From positions 1,426,001 to 1,490,000 of the forward strand of contig OZ242189.1 of the NCBI GenBank assembly GCA_965205725.1: a stretch of DNA of 64,000 bases, read 5' to 3'. Made by a program: the position numbers and the translations under genes. Below the pieces are notes generated by a model, which saw only the letters and a program-made list of their open reading frames with translations, did no database searches and had not been told where the DNA came from. This document shows positions 32,601 to 42,027 of this stretch, piece by piece (within the stretch, counting starts at the first letter, position 1; every line of letters starts with the position of its first letter). This stretch comes from G965205725 sp965205725. GTDB lineage: Bacteria > Pseudomonadota > Gammaproteobacteria > Pseudomonadales > Halieaceae.

Positions 32601-34047
32601 GCGCGGTGATCCCGGGATAATTGAGACGTCGATAGGTCGCATCGTGATCAATCGGCAAGGTCTGATCGACATGAACCACGATGGATTGTCCAGCTTCGAT
32701 ATAGATGGCATCAAAGCGATCCTGAAAACGGGCTTGCAGATCCTGCAGCGCGGCGTTCACTCCCTGTGAGGCGGTTGAGCCGATCAGAAAATCGGTGTTA
32801 CTGCCAGTGACCGAACGGGTGATAGAGCTGCCACTGACCGACTGGGTGATCTGTTGCTCGGCATAGGCATCGGCCGCACCGGCCAGCCCACCTGCAAGTG
32901 TCAGGGTGGTGATGCGTTTGGGCGCATCGGTGATCAATTGGCCTGGGATGCAGGGATTGCCCTGCGGGTCGCTGATCCATCCCAGAGCTGCGCCATCAGT
33001 GGTTTGACGTCCAGCCGCACTGCCGTAGGCGCCGCTGCTGGAGCCACCTTGACCTTGACGGGCATCGACTGTGGCGATTGAGCCATCGTCAAAGACGAAC
33101 GTAGCCGCGTTGAGGTTGGCCTTGACACACCGCAGTGTGGCATCCCCAATGGCACTGCCTGAGAACACCATGCCGCGCAGTCCGTAGATACGATGACCAT
33201 TGGCCGCCAGGTTGTCGTGACCGATCAGCACTTTGATCGGCATAGGATCCACCACCTGGCCCCCCACCGGGATGCGTCCAATCAACGCCGTAAAGGCGGT
33301 GGCATCAAACAGGGTGCTACCGGCGGGCACGGTCGCCACAGGTGTGGTGTGCGGGGACACGGTAGACGTGTTGGACTGCAACGGGTTGACCGGCGCTAGG
33401 CGATTGTCCTGGCCGATGCCCTCACTGGCCTGTGTGGGGGCTTGATAGAGCGGGACAACCTGTAGATAGCGCGCATCCGGGTGGGCGATATAGCCTGGGG
33501 GTATCGTTTGACCCGATGGGGTTGCCCGCGAGGCGCTGGGCGCCAGAGTGCCGGGCTCAAACCCCAGGCTCTCGTCGCCAATAGGGTAGTGGGTGGGGAG
33601 CTGCGTTGTGGCGCGATTGCGCGGGTCGGGGCTGACAGGCTGGCGTTTCAGGGAGTCGAAGCCGTTCAGTGCTCGCTGCACCTCTTGATTCACATGTTCA
33701 CGAATCTGCGTGACCAGATTTTGATCGTTGGGTTGGTTGGCTTTGTGCGACAGTGTTTCCAACTGGTTTTTCAGTTGAGCGACTGTTGCCTGGGTGTCGG
33801 TCAGGTCGCCTTCAAACTTCCGGGTGGCTTCGTTGAACTGTGCCGATATTGTATTCAGGGTTTCGGTGGTTGTGTCGCCGCTGGGGTCGGCTGTGTCGGG
33901 ACGCTGTGGACCGGCGCCTGCGGGTATCCCGGCTGATTTTTTGGCGTCTTCGGTTTCAGGGCCACCGCGATTGAGGACGGTGATGAATCCGGCTGCACCG
34001 ACGAACAGGGCAACCGCCAGCGGGATGAGTTTATTGGTGCCGCTCAC
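32578..34047 (-). CDS. ICE protein, TIGR03752 (PFL_4705-like), TraB-like
   Basis: The 489-residue protein has one N-terminal membrane segment (about 7-24). A coiled coil follows (about 60-115, TLNTISAQFNEATRKF onward), then a proline-rich linker and a C-terminal beta-rich domain (from about 260) with glycine-rich helices. This is the VirB10/TraB-type bridge between the inner and outer membrane parts of the mating channel. Confidence 0.85.
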   Translation of the reverse strand: MSGTNKLIPLAVALFVGAAGFITVLNRGGPETEDAKKSAGIPAGAGPQRPDTADPSGDTTTETLNTISAQFNEATRKFEGDLTDTQATVAQLKNQLETLSHKANQPNDQNLVTQIREHVNQEVQRALNGFDSLKRQPVSPDPRNRATTQLPTHYPIGDESLGFEPGTLAPSASRATPSGQTIPPGYIAHPDARYLQVVPLYQAPTQASEGIGQDNRLAPVNPLQSNTSTVSPHTTPVATVPAGSTLFDATAFTALIGRIPVGGQVVDPMPIKVLIGHDNLAANGHRIYGLRGMVFSGSAIGDATLRCVKANLNAATFVFDDGSIATVDARQGQGGSSSGAYGSAAGRQTTDGAALGWISDPQGNPCIPGQLITDAPKRITTLTLAGGLAGAADAYAEQQITQSVSGSSITRSVTGSNTDFLIGSTASQGVNAALQDLQARFQDRFDAIYIEAGQSIVVHVDQTLPIDHDATYRRLNYPGITAHVSHELD

Positions 34048-34847
34048 GGGGTCAACACCGCCTGTGGATGTACCCGTGTAATCAGGTACATCACAGTTTC
34101 ATCGCGTAAGTCACCTGCAGCGGCGAGCCAGGTATGCTGAAAACTCACCGCGTCCAGATGGGATAATACGACGTTGCGTGGGTCGAGGCGAATGCGCAAG
34201 GGCGATGCATTTTGAATGCGGATGGCGCTGATCCAGTGCTGATCACCCGACCAGGTAGCGAGCCAGGTATAGCGATAGTGTTCGCCGCGCTCACTGCGAA
34301 TCAGGTTGGTGGCTAGAGCGTTCTGGCGGGTGGCGGTCCGCGTGATATGCGTTGAATCGGGTACCAGACGTCCGGGTGCGTACAGTGTTTGTGCGGCGTG
34401 ACGCAGCAGGGACACATAGCTGGGTGCCTGTGCCTGCGGTGTATGATGGGTGTTGATTGGCCTGTTGAATCCATCGAGTACGGTCAGGGTATGACTGGGT
34501 GCGCCCGGCCGGGCGCGGAGCAACAATGGCATCACGGCACTGCCATCGGTGCGGGTGATTCTTAAGGTGGCCTCGGTGAAGGCCGTATTGGCCTTGAGCA
34601 AGACGTACCCTGGCCGGGTGATCTCCACGCTGAGTTGGTCGGCGACCTCGACCGGGACATCAACGCGCACCGGATCAGTGAATATCAGCAATCGGTAGTG
34701 CCCCGGTGCGATGGCGACCGATAGAGGGGTGCCGTGCCAGATCAGGGTTTGGGTGGATGGCTCGTTGGCCTGTGCGCTGCCCGGTTGATTTAAAAGACCA
34801 ATCAACACGGTCATTATGGGCAGGGTCATAAAACGCAGTGTACTCAT
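34044..34847 (-). CDS. ICE protein, TIGR03749 (PFL_4704-like), TraK-like
   Basis: The 267-residue protein has a signal peptide (about 1-27) and a beta-rich periplasmic body (IAPGHYRLLIFTDPVRVDVP; TAFTEATLRITRTDGSAVMP). Family and position suggest the VirB9/TraK-like component that works with the TraB-like and lipoprotein partners in the outer-membrane core complex. Confidence 0.83.
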   Translation of the reverse strand: MSTLRFMTLPIMTVLIGLLNQPGSAQANEPSTQTLIWHGTPLSVAIAPGHYRLLIFTDPVRVDVPVEVADQLSVEITRPGYVLLKANTAFTEATLRITRTDGSAVMPLLLRARPGAPSHTLTVLDGFNRPINTHHTPQAQAPSYVSLLRHAAQTLYAPGRLVPDSTHITRTATRQNALATNLIRSERGEHYRYTWLATWSGDQHWISAIRIQNASPLRIRLDPRNVVLSHLDAVSFQHTWLAAAGDLRDETVMYLITRVHPQAVLTP

Positions 34848-35440
34848 TCGATTCGCTCCGGTTGATAGCGGTAGCCATCGAGTGCCAGGCCCATCTGATT
34901 GCAGGTTCGCGCATCGCGGATAACCCGCACTGGGTAGCGAATAGTGGTGTGTTTAATGGTGGTGCCAGCGACGTATTCATGGATCTCCAAATCCAGCCAG
35001 ACAATCCAGGTGTTGTTGCCGGCCTGGTTCACATGGTCTGCGGTGTAGGGCGACAACAGACGGACATTGCGACTGCGTGCCAGTTCACCATCGCGGGTTT
35101 TTTGTTCAATCACCGCCTGTAATTCTTCCCGAAAGGCCGCGCTCAAATAGCAGGCATGTGTTTTGATTTGTTGCGGGAAGTCGGTGCGCCCGTCCTGATC
35201 CCATTCATTGAGGACTGAGAGCATGTAGTGGGCAAAGGCGAACACATTCGCTTTGGGGATGTACCCCCCTGACATCGTGACCCCTTGCGACAAATCGGGC
35301 GGGATATGTACGGTGAAGTCTTTGGGACTGGTTCGGCTGGCGATGATTTCCAGGGCCAACAAAATGATGAGCGCGAGACCACCGAGACGCAGAGTCCAGA
35401 TGTGTCGCGCCTGGGCGGTGAGCTTATTACGGGGTGCCAT
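34844..35440 (-). CDS. ICE protein, TIGR03746 (PFL_4703-like), TraE-like
   Basis: The 198-residue bitopic protein has a membrane segment at about 17-35 (LRLGGLALIILLALEII). A periplasmic domain of the TraE/VirB8 type includes AFAHYMLSVLNEWDQDGRTD. It overlaps neighbours on both sides by 4 and 14 bases. Confidence 0.83.
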   Translation of the reverse strand: MAPRNKLTAQARHIWTLRLGGLALIILLALEIIASRTSPKDFTVHIPPDLSQGVTMSGGYIPKANVFAFAHYMLSVLNEWDQDGRTDFPQQIKTHACYLSAAFREELQAVIEQKTRDGELARSRNVRLLSPYTADHVNQAGNNTWIVWLDLEIHEYVAGTTIKHTTIRYPVRVIRDARTCNQMGLALDGYRYQPERIE

Positions 35441-35813
35441 GAGAGGTGCCGTGAATGGAACGACCGCGTGACCAGCCCCCGCTGCGCTGGATCAATGGTG
35501 AACCACCCAGGCCAGTGGTGGCCCGCCAGCAGTGAATGCGCGCCTTGAGGTAATGGGTGGGCCGGTTCGTGGCGTAGAAGCGCACGCGGGCGGCGATGCT
35601 CAGGTAGGCCACGACGCAGCTGACTATGAATACCATGACGGCCACGACAATGTGGCCGGCTGCCAGGCCAGCGATCAAGGCCAGTAATACGCCAATGCTG
35701 GCAGCGGCAGCGCCGGTGGCCACCATCTCATTGGAGGTCAGCCCCATAAAGACCACTGGGGGCTGGTAGATGGCATCGGCCAGGATCGCGCGGGTATGTT
35801 CCACACTCGGCAT
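35427..35813 (-). CDS. Conjugative transfer protein, TIGR03750 family (TraL-like)
   Basis: The 128-residue protein has two adjacent membrane segments (about 30-50 and 55-75), then LKARIHCWRATTGLGGSPLI, the conserved positive segment of this family. It is comparable to TraL/VirB3. The GTP-rich C-terminal tail overlaps the next gene. Confidence 0.8.
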   Translation of the reverse strand: MPSVEHTRAILADAIYQPPVVFMGLTSNEMVATGAAAASIGVLLALIAGLAAGHIVVAVMVFIVSCVVAYLSIAARVRFYATNRPTHYLKARIHCWRATTGLGGSPLIQRSGGWSRGRSIHGTSHGTP

Positions 35814-35816
35814 GGG

Positions 35817-36185
35817 TTATTCAATCAGGCTCAAGGTGAACGTGGCGATCCAGGCCAGGATGAGTAGCACCACCAGCCCTCCCACGGCGGTGGTGCCGAC
35901 CTTGCCCCATTTTCCGTCCTCGCGGGCCTCGGCAAAATTCTTGATCAGGTCTTTAATCCAGAGCACCAAAAAGAGGACGCCCAGTACGATCACTACAAAA
36001 TTGACGACATAGGCCAACACGGTGAAGCCGAACGCCACCGGATCATTTTCCTCAAGGTCGACCCCGGCGGGTTCAATCGATAGCGCCCGTTGCGCAAGCG
36101 CACTGTGGGTGATCAGAAACAGGTACAGGCCGAGGCAAGCCTTGCGGTAGCTGCGGTTGATGTTTGTGAGTGCGTTCATGGCCAT
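35817..36185 (-). CDS. ICE membrane protein, TIGR03745 (PFL_4702-like)
   Basis: The 122-residue protein has a signal peptide (about 1-31, HSALAQ) and two further membrane segments (about 55-78 and 95-118). This size and topology fit a pilin-like or TraA-like subunit of the mating pilus, distinct from the PilS pilin. The pilin role is inference. Confidence 0.78.
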   Translation of the reverse strand: MAMNALTNINRSYRKACLGLYLFLITHSALAQRALSIEPAGVDLEENDPVAFGFTVLAYVVNFVVIVLGVLFLVLWIKDLIKNFAEAREDGKWGKVGTTAVGGLVVLLILAWIATFTLSLIE

Positions 36186-36211
36186 ACCTTATGTGGTGTG
36201 AGAGTGGGGGT

Positions 36212-36439
36212 TCATGCGGCGACTAGCCAGGCCACAATCAGCAGGGTTGCGATGAGCCGTGCGATGACCAGGATGAAATCACTCTGATTAAAATCGCTAC
36301 CGGGTTCAGTGGATTTTCGAAACGCCGCCACCACGGCGAGCCAGGCCAGCAGCAGCGTGGCCGCAGCCAGAAAGGTTGCCCAGAACATAAAGCTCCTGTC
36401 GGCACTGGTGTTGGCGATGTGCTCAAAGACCTCGATCAT
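36212..36439 (-). CDS. ICE membrane protein, TIGR03758 (PFL_4701-like)
   Basis: The 75-residue protein has two membrane segments (about 18-40 and 55-74) around a short polar loop (FRKSTEPGSDFNQSDF). It is a regular small member of the operon between the RAQPRD and TIGR03745 genes. It overlaps the RAQPRD gene by 4 bases. Confidence 0.8.
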   Translation of the reverse strand: MIEVFEHIANTSADRSFMFWATFLAAATLLLAWLAVVAAFRKSTEPGSDFNQSDFILVIARLIATLLIVAWLVAA

Positions 36440-36744
36440 GGTCGGTATTCTCCGTCGATGGGCTCAATCGGGCGCGGGCTTCTAACCGGGGCGGACAGGT
36501 GGCGTTCCAGACCGTGAATGATAAGGCTAAGGTCTTGCGTCAGCGCCGTGTAATCCAGGGGAAAACGGGTGTGTGAGTTGCGTTGCTGTCTGGCCACATC
36601 AATCAGTGATTGCACGACAGTGAGATCACGTAGCACTTGTTCCAGAGCCAGTCGCTCGGGTTGTGACAGGTAATCGGCTGAGAACGCCCTGATCGAAGAC
36701 AGGGCACTCATCGATAGCAGCAGACCCAGGATGAGGCGTTTCAC
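36436..36744 (-). CDS. RAQPRD-family ICE protein
   Basis: The 102-residue protein has a signal peptide (about 1-22, SIRAFSA) and a helical mature part with ERLALEQVLRDLTVVQSL and RFPLDYTALTQDL, typical of the family. The family's name-giving RAQPRD-like segment is only partly kept (VRSPRPIEPIDGEYRP). It is a periplasmic protein of unknown role. Confidence 0.78.
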   Translation of the reverse strand: MKRLILGLLLSMSALSSIRAFSADYLSQPERLALEQVLRDLTVVQSLIDVARQQRNSHTRFPLDYTALTQDLSLIIHGLERHLSAPVRSPRPIEPIDGEYRP

Positions 36745-37264
36745 TGCTGCGCCGCCTGTTGGGATATCAACACTGGATAGCGCGCCACGCCCAGGGTGTT
36801 TGCCAGCACATCGGCATCAAGCGCGGTAATAGCGAGCGCTGGGTATTGCTGCCGCAAGCGCGCCAGTGCCTCGGTGTCTTGCCAGCTCACTAACAACACT
36901 GGGATGCGCTGTTGGGCAAAGGTCGGGGCATGGCGCGCCAGCCAGGTCAGTGAGCGTGCGTCATCTCCGACCCAGGCCATCGCCTGTGGCACGGCGGTTT
37001 TCAGGGTTGCGGGCTGGCGTAGAAAGCCGGGTGAGAGCACCTGCGACTGGAACGGTGCTGCCGGGATATCGGGGCGGACCGGGGTGCGAGCGGGTGTGCG
37101 CTGCGGCTGTTGAACAGCGTTCAGGGCTGAGTTATAGGCCTTCATTACCGCGATGGGTTGTGTAGGTCCGATCTCGGCCAGAACCTGTGGCTGTGCCACG
37201 CTGGATGCGTGGGTAATCAGGGCGCTGATACAGGCCACGACCGGCGCGTACCGGTGGGCGCATC
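36741..37264 (-). pseudogene. ICE protein, TIGR03765 (PFL_4695-like), 5' end displaced by an IS
   Basis: The remaining frame holds most of the signal peptide and the whole mature protein (about 150 residues, with MAWVGDDARSLTWLARHAP and the final ANTLGVARYPVLIS). An IS630-type element sits at 37265-38439. Joining the flanks at the duplicated TA restores one frame: ATG at 38462-38460 begins MEKHKERP, then RCAHRYAPVVACISALI. The original gene thus overlapped the transglycosylase stop by 14 bases and was cut at about codon 8. A GTG at 37238 inside the signal peptide might allow weak re-initiation. Confidence 0.85.
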
Positions 37265-38439
37265 TAGTGTAGTGTATTGAACTGATTCATGTTATATAAA
37301 GTGCTTCATTCACTACCCATTTGAAGCCAATGCCCGCCCAAATAGACATCACTTTATCAGCGCAAGAGAAAAAGCAGTTGGAAAAACAGGTTAGGAGCAA
37401 AACGACACCGGTACGATTGGTAGAGCGCTCAAGGATCATTCTGCTCGCTGCAAAAAATATTCCCAACTACAAGATTGCTGAAGAGCTGGAAATTGATGCC
37501 AACAAAGTGGGCCGGTGGCGCAATCGTTTTTTCGAGAGAGGGCTTAAGGGGATAGAGAAAGATTTACCCAGAGGGGCTAATCACGGCGGCAAGAATTCTG
37601 CGGACCAGGCAAAGCTGCGTTCGAAAGTCATCAAGATAACCACGCAGGAAAAACCCAAGGATGGCACCCACTGGACGACCCGAGGTTTGGCAAAAGTGAT
37701 GGGAATTAATCACTCCTTTATAAACAGAGTGTGGCGAGAAGTTGGTTTGAAGCCACACCTGGTTGCCCGATTCAAGGTGAGCAGCGACCCTGCCTTTGAA
37801 GACAAGCTACGCGATGTCGTTGGCTTGTATGTATCGCCGCCAGAGAATGCCGTTGTTTTCTGTGTTGACGAGAAGAGTTCCATTCAAGCGCTGGATAGGT
37901 CGCAGCCGGGATTGCCGATGAAGCCAGGACGCGCCGGAACCATGACTCACGACTATAAGCGTCATGGTACAAGCACCTTGTTTGCGGCACTGAACACCCT
38001 GACGGGTGATATTATCGGTGAGTGTAAGAAGCGTCACCGGCACCAGGAGTTTTTGGCGTTTCTGAAGACTGTGGAGAAACAAACACCCAAAGAGTTAGAC
38101 CTTCACCTTATCGTTGACAACTATGCGACGCACAAACACGAAACAGTGAAGAACTGGATTAAGCGTCATAAGAGAGTTCACTTACACTTTATTCCAACGA
38201 GTTCTTCGTGGCTAAATCTGGTGGAGAGATTTTTTGGATTGTTGACAGAAAGGCGGCTGCGTCGTGGTGTATTCACATCAGTACAACAGTTGGAAGAGAC
38301 TATCATGGATTTTATTGAGAGACACAATGAAGATAAAAAGCCATTTGTTTGGACAAAGTCTGCGGGAGAGATTCTGGAGAAAGTGGGCCGGGCAAGACAT
38401 GCACTCTCAAATCAATAATTAGTTTAATACACTACACTA
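37265..38439 (+). mobile_element. IS630-family insertion sequence
   Basis: The ends are inverted repeats GTGTAGTGTATT(G/A)AACT(G/A)ATT (37267 onward and ending 38437), flanked by a TA duplication within CTAG at both junctions. TA target duplication is the hallmark of the IS630/Tc1 group. The element body is 1171 bp and carries one transposase gene. It interrupts the TIGR03765 gene. Confidence 0.9.
37330..38418 (+). CDS. IS630-family transposase
   Basis: The 362-residue protein has an N-terminal helix-turn-helix region (about 25-60, SRIILLAAKNIPNYKIAEEL) and a DDE domain. The likely catalytic residues lie in VVFCVDEKSS, LIVDNYATHK and WLNLVERFFG. The frame is intact, so the element may be active. 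The ATG at 37330 is preferred to TTG at 37321. Confidence 0.9.
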   Translation: MPAQIDITLSAQEKKQLEKQVRSKTTPVRLVERSRIILLAAKNIPNYKIAEELEIDANKVGRWRNRFFERGLKGIEKDLPRGANHGGKNSADQAKLRSKVIKITTQEKPKDGTHWTTRGLAKVMGINHSFINRVWREVGLKPHLVARFKVSSDPAFEDKLRDVVGLYVSPPENAVVFCVDEKSSIQALDRSQPGLPMKPGRAGTMTHDYKRHGTSTLFAALNTLTGDIIGECKKRHRHQEFLAFLKTVEKQTPKELDLHLIVDNYATHKHETVKNWIKRHKRVHLHFIPTSSSWLNLVERFFGLLTERRLRRGVFTSVQQLEETIMDFIERHNEDKKPFVWTKSAGEILEKVGRARHALSNQ

Positions 38440-38448
38440 GGTCTTTCT

Positions 38449-39015
38449 TTATGTTTTTCCATGGTGGGCCTCCCAGCGTTGGCGCACACGCGCTTGATAG
38501 AGACGGGCTGCTGTCGGTTTGTTGGGCGCGTGGTAGCGACCGACGGCCTGCCACCAGTCCCCGGAGATGTCGTATTGGTGTCGCAGCCAGAATGCGGAGT
38601 AGGTTAAATTGGTAGCAATATCGATCAGGTGTTCGGGGTGTTCAAACTGTGGGTGATGCGCTGGCCAATAGATTTGGCCGGGGCCGATGGCCACAGCCTG
38701 GCCCTGCACAATGGCCCGGCGCAGGGCCGTGGTCATCTCTTCACGACGGTCGTAGTAGTGCCCCTGACCACCGATGTTGAGTGTCCAGGGCCAGGGCAGG
38801 CACTGTGACAGCCCGGGGTGCACCCTGCAACTTTCCTGCTGTAGCAGGGCAAACCAGATATCCACCGGGACGCGTTGTACCTGGGCAATGGCCTGATAGG
38901 CGCTTGGGATACGATAGGCGGGTGCGGCGCTACCAGGTTCGACACAGCCCAACCAGACTGCTAGAGCCGTCAGGGCCAGGGTACTTAGAGGGGTGTGACC
39001 GCGCAGCTTCATCAA
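38449..39015 (-). CDS. Lytic transglycosylase of the transfer operon
   Basis: The 188-residue protein has a signal peptide (about 1-30) and an SLT-type domain. The catalytic glutamate is in WFALLQQESC, with GQAVAIGPGQIYW and YSAFWLRHQYDIS further on. It would open peptidoglycan for the mating channel. It normally precedes the TIGR03765 gene, as it did here before the IS insertion. Confidence 0.85.
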   Translation of the reverse strand: MMKLRGHTPLSTLALTALAVWLGCVEPGSAAPAYRIPSAYQAIAQVQRVPVDIWFALLQQESCRVHPGLSQCLPWPWTLNIGGQGHYYDRREEMTTALRRAIVQGQAVAIGPGQIYWPAHHPQFEHPEHLIDIATNLTYSAFWLRHQYDISGDWWQAVGRYHAPNKPTAARLYQARVRQRWEAHHGKT

Positions 39016-40076
39016 GGCCGCCCCGTGACCACAATTTTGTTGGTGTTGCGGATGATCTGCGCGCTCACCGGGTAGGTCTGGAGCAGGTCATTGAGGGCGC
39101 TGTCGATAGTCTGATTGCGGATGGCAAAGCCGACCTCAATCGAGATGGGCTCGACGTGCCAACCGGCAATTTGGTAACCGTGCTCACCCACGACACGTTC
39201 AACCGCTGTACGCAGACTCCCCGCCTCGATTTGCAGGTACGCGAGTCGAGTGCGCGTCAAGCTGGAGGGCGTGGTCGGCTGTGCCTCAACCTGGGACATC
39301 ACCGTGATGGTTGCCCCGGCGCGCGTCTTTGGACTGCGGTGCATCACATCCGTGTCCAGCACCATGCGGTTTTTGGGAATGCCTGCATCCATCAATTGCC
39401 TGCGAACGTATTCTGCGCGCCCGAGGGCCAGGGCTTGTGTGGCGGTGGTTCCCTGGCTGTGTGAAAGGCCGGTAATTGTGAGGCGTTGCGTGTTGGCAGG
39501 ATCGCCTTTCAGGAACGCCTTGCCCACACGCAGCAGCAACCGTTGACCGGCTGGCACAGGCGCGTCTGTATTGCCCAGGGGAAACGCCACATAGTGGCTG
39601 GCCCCCTCGGTCACCAGCGGTCTGTGGGCCTGGTGTTCCAAGTCTGCGGCGCGTAAATGGTGTTGCGCGACCAGATAGGGCGACACCACCCGCAGGATCG
39701 GGTCCACATCAACCTGCCAGGCCGACCCAATGAGCACCTGCAACGCCTGGTGCACGGCGATGGGTCCTAAGTGTGTGTGAACGCCTGCCAGTGACTGCTG
39801 ATAGAGCGTTGTGGTGACACCCTGAGTTTCGTTGAGGGTATAGCCGGTATCGGCCAGAACCTCCTTCAAGGCACCGCCGACGCTGTCTATCTCAGGTGAA
39901 AAGGCAATTTCGATCACCGCGTCGAGTGGGTTGCTCTGTGCCCGAGTGGGTGTGATAGCGGCCAGGGTATAGCGGTCCGTGCGGATAGCGGGTTCTGCCT
40001 CACGAGCCTGCGCAGCTGTCATCGGATCGAGCGCTGCAAATAACATCAGGGTTGCCCCGTGCGTTAGTGACACCAT
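39012..40076 (-). CDS. PilL2-like type IV pilus protein with OmpA-like and TcpQ-like domains
   Basis: The 354-residue protein has a signal peptide (about 1-25). The PilL-type N-terminal domain (RYTLAAITPTRAQSNPLDAV) includes a small secretin-like N-domain, and a middle region (about 190-260) resembles OmpA/MotB peptidoglycan-binding folds. The C-terminal TcpQ-like domain begins AYLQIEAGSLRTAVERV. This is the layout of PilL2 proteins of PFGI-1-class ICEs. The ATG at 40076 has GGAGC upstream and lies inside the end of the topoisomerase gene. It is far from the pil operon at 7-15 kb. Confidence 0.72.
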   Translation of the reverse strand: MVSLTHGATLMLFAALDPMTAAQAREAEPAIRTDRYTLAAITPTRAQSNPLDAVIEIAFSPEIDSVGGALKEVLADTGYTLNETQGVTTTLYQQSLAGVHTHLGPIAVHQALQVLIGSAWQVDVDPILRVVSPYLVAQHHLRAADLEHQAHRPLVTEGASHYVAFPLGNTDAPVPAGQRLLLRVGKAFLKGDPANTQRLTITGLSHSQGTTATQALALGRAEYVRRQLMDAGIPKNRMVLDTDVMHRSPKTRAGATITVMSQVEAQPTTPSSLTRTRLAYLQIEAGSLRTAVERVVGEHGYQIAGWHVEPISIEVGFAIRNQTIDSALNDLLQTYPVSAQIIRNTNKIVVTGRP

Positions 40077-42013
40077 CGAAAGCTCCTGCAGTGTGGGAAA
40101 CGAGTACACCCCAAGAAATGTTTACCGGTGTTTTTACCGTTCTCAATGCACTTCTTCCTGAGCGTACCCGCTTTGCACTCGGGGCATGAATCGCCCACTT
40201 TGTGGCGCGCCGCTGACTGGCTGGTGACACCCTTGCCAGCTCTGCGGCGTTGTGGAGCACCCGATAGACGGGCTGGCAGGGGGCCGATGGCTGCCATGAT
40301 GCCGCTCACATCGCGTGCCCGAAATCCCTGCACTTGCTCTACCAACGTGTGATACATAGCGGCCACAACGTCCCGGTAGTCGGCTTTATCCTGGGCAATG
40401 TCATCAATGGCGGCTTCCATTGATGCGGTGAAGTCGATGGACATGAAATCAAACTGATCGTCGAGTACTTGATACACCAGAACACCCAGGGAGGTTGGGA
40501 CAAACTGTTGTTTTTTGCGCACGAGGTATTGGCGGTACAGCAAGGTCTCTATGATGCTGGCATAGGTTGAGGGTCGACCAATGGCACGGGCCTCCATTTT
40601 CTTGACCAGTGTGGCCTCACTGTAACGACTCGGAGGCGTCGTCTGCCGGGTCACCAGTTTTGCGCTGGAAAGGTTGACGGCTGTTCCTGGGTCAATGGCA
40701 GGGATCGTGTCATTGGGTGTTTTAATCGGGATGTCCGTGTGCGTACCAATGGCTCGCCAGCCGGGCTCGGTGAGGGCAGTAAGTGTGCTGGTAAAGCGAT
40801 CCGTGTTCTGGAGGTCTTGCTCGTCCATCTCGCCCGCCTCGCCCACAGGGTTAAAAAACACCAGGGTGGTGGTTTGGTCTGTGCCCGCAGCGAGCTGACT
40901 GGCCAGCGTGCGATACCAGACCAGGTGGTAGATTTTTGCGACCAGATCCGTGGGGTCATGCTGGTCACTGTGCCGGCGTTCGATGTCCGTCACGCGGATG
41001 CCTTCGTGGGCTTCCTGGGCATTTTTACCAGCCTGATGAGTCGGTGCTTGGTGTGGCAACGGCAGGCCGTGTTGTTGCGCGTAGGCGCGTATGGTTGCGA
41101 CAAACTCGGGGTCAATGGTCGGTGAATCGGTGCGGTGATAGGTGATCAAGCCGGCTTCAAAAAGTGTTTGTGCCACGCGCATGATATCCCTGGCGGTTGT
41201 GCCAAATAACCTGGCAGCGCTCTGCAACAGATCCGAGGTGGTCAGCGGTCGGGGTGGTTTGATGGTTTTGTTTTCTACCTGGGGTGTTCCCGGAATGACC
41301 CTCTGGGTGTGTTTGGCGCGGTCACGGACTTGTTCTGCCAGGGTTCGGTCGAGCAACAAGGTTTGCTCATCTTGCAGGTATTGACGGAAGTCCCAGTCGG
41401 CGAATAAGGCCACCGCGCCAATGAGCAAGCCAATGCGGACCCCGTAGTGCTCAACCGGCACAAAGTCGGTGATTTCGGCATCACGCTGGCAGATGAGCTT
41501 GAGCGCCACACTCTGGACGCGCCCAGCGGAACAACCACGTCGCTGAATCAGATCACTGAGCGCTGGGGACACCGTGTAGCCGACCAGCCTGTCCAGCACC
41601 CGCCTGGCTTCCTGGGCGCGTACCAGAGCGATGTTGAGGTCATCGCGCGCCTCAATAGCCCGGGTGATCGCCGCTGGGGTGATTTCGCTGTAGCGAACCC
41701 GTGCGGATCGCCGCGTAGCGGCTTTGCCGATCACCTGCTGCACATGCCAGGCAATCGCCTCGCCTTCGCGGTCGAGGTCGGTAGCGATCAGAATCTCATC
41801 GGCCTTTTTGGCGGCGCTGCGCAGCTTGCCCACCACCGTGGATTTTTTGGAACTGATCTCGTATTCGGGAATGAACTTCGGGGGCGCAACGCCCATGGCG
41901 CTGGTTGGCAGGTCCCTGAAATGTCCCACCGTTGAGACCACAGTGAAGTCTGGAAACAGCTGGGCAATTTTACGGGCCTTGGTCGGTGACTCGACGATCA
42001 TCAATGTGCTCAT
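40064..42013 (-). CDS. Type IA DNA topoisomerase (TopA-like) of the ICE
   Basis: The 649-residue protein has a TOPRIM domain starting MIVESPTKARKIAQLF, with DLDREGEAIAWH (metal-binding acidic residues). The active-site tyrosine is in GLITYHRTDSP. A C-terminal zinc ribbon reads CPECKAGTLRKKC with HFLGCTRFPHC. The start motif is of the TopA rather than TopB type, although TopB is commonly named in this position in related islands. It probably relaxes or decatenates ICE DNA during replication and transfer. The ATG at 42013 follows a GGGG-containing site. Confidence 0.88.
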   Translation of the reverse strand: MSTLMIVESPTKARKIAQLFPDFTVVSTVGHFRDLPTSAMGVAPPKFIPEYEISSKKSTVVGKLRSAAKKADEILIATDLDREGEAIAWHVQQVIGKAATRRSARVRYSEITPAAITRAIEARDDLNIALVRAQEARRVLDRLVGYTVSPALSDLIQRRGCSAGRVQSVALKLICQRDAEITDFVPVEHYGVRIGLLIGAVALFADWDFRQYLQDEQTLLLDRTLAEQVRDRAKHTQRVIPGTPQVENKTIKPPRPLTTSDLLQSAARLFGTTARDIMRVAQTLFEAGLITYHRTDSPTIDPEFVATIRAYAQQHGLPLPHQAPTHQAGKNAQEAHEGIRVTDIERRHSDQHDPTDLVAKIYHLVWYRTLASQLAAGTDQTTTLVFFNPVGEAGEMDEQDLQNTDRFTSTLTALTEPGWRAIGTHTDIPIKTPNDTIPAIDPGTAVNLSSAKLVTRQTTPPSRYSEATLVKKMEARAIGRPSTYASIIETLLYRQYLVRKKQQFVPTSLGVLVYQVLDDQFDFMSIDFTASMEAAIDDIAQDKADYRDVVAAMYHTLVEQVQGFRARDVSGIMAAIGPLPARLSGAPQRRRAGKGVTSQSAARHKVGDSCPECKAGTLRKKCIENGKNTGKHFLGCTRFPHCRSFRWCH

Positions 42014-42027
42014 GCGCTGCCCCTGAG

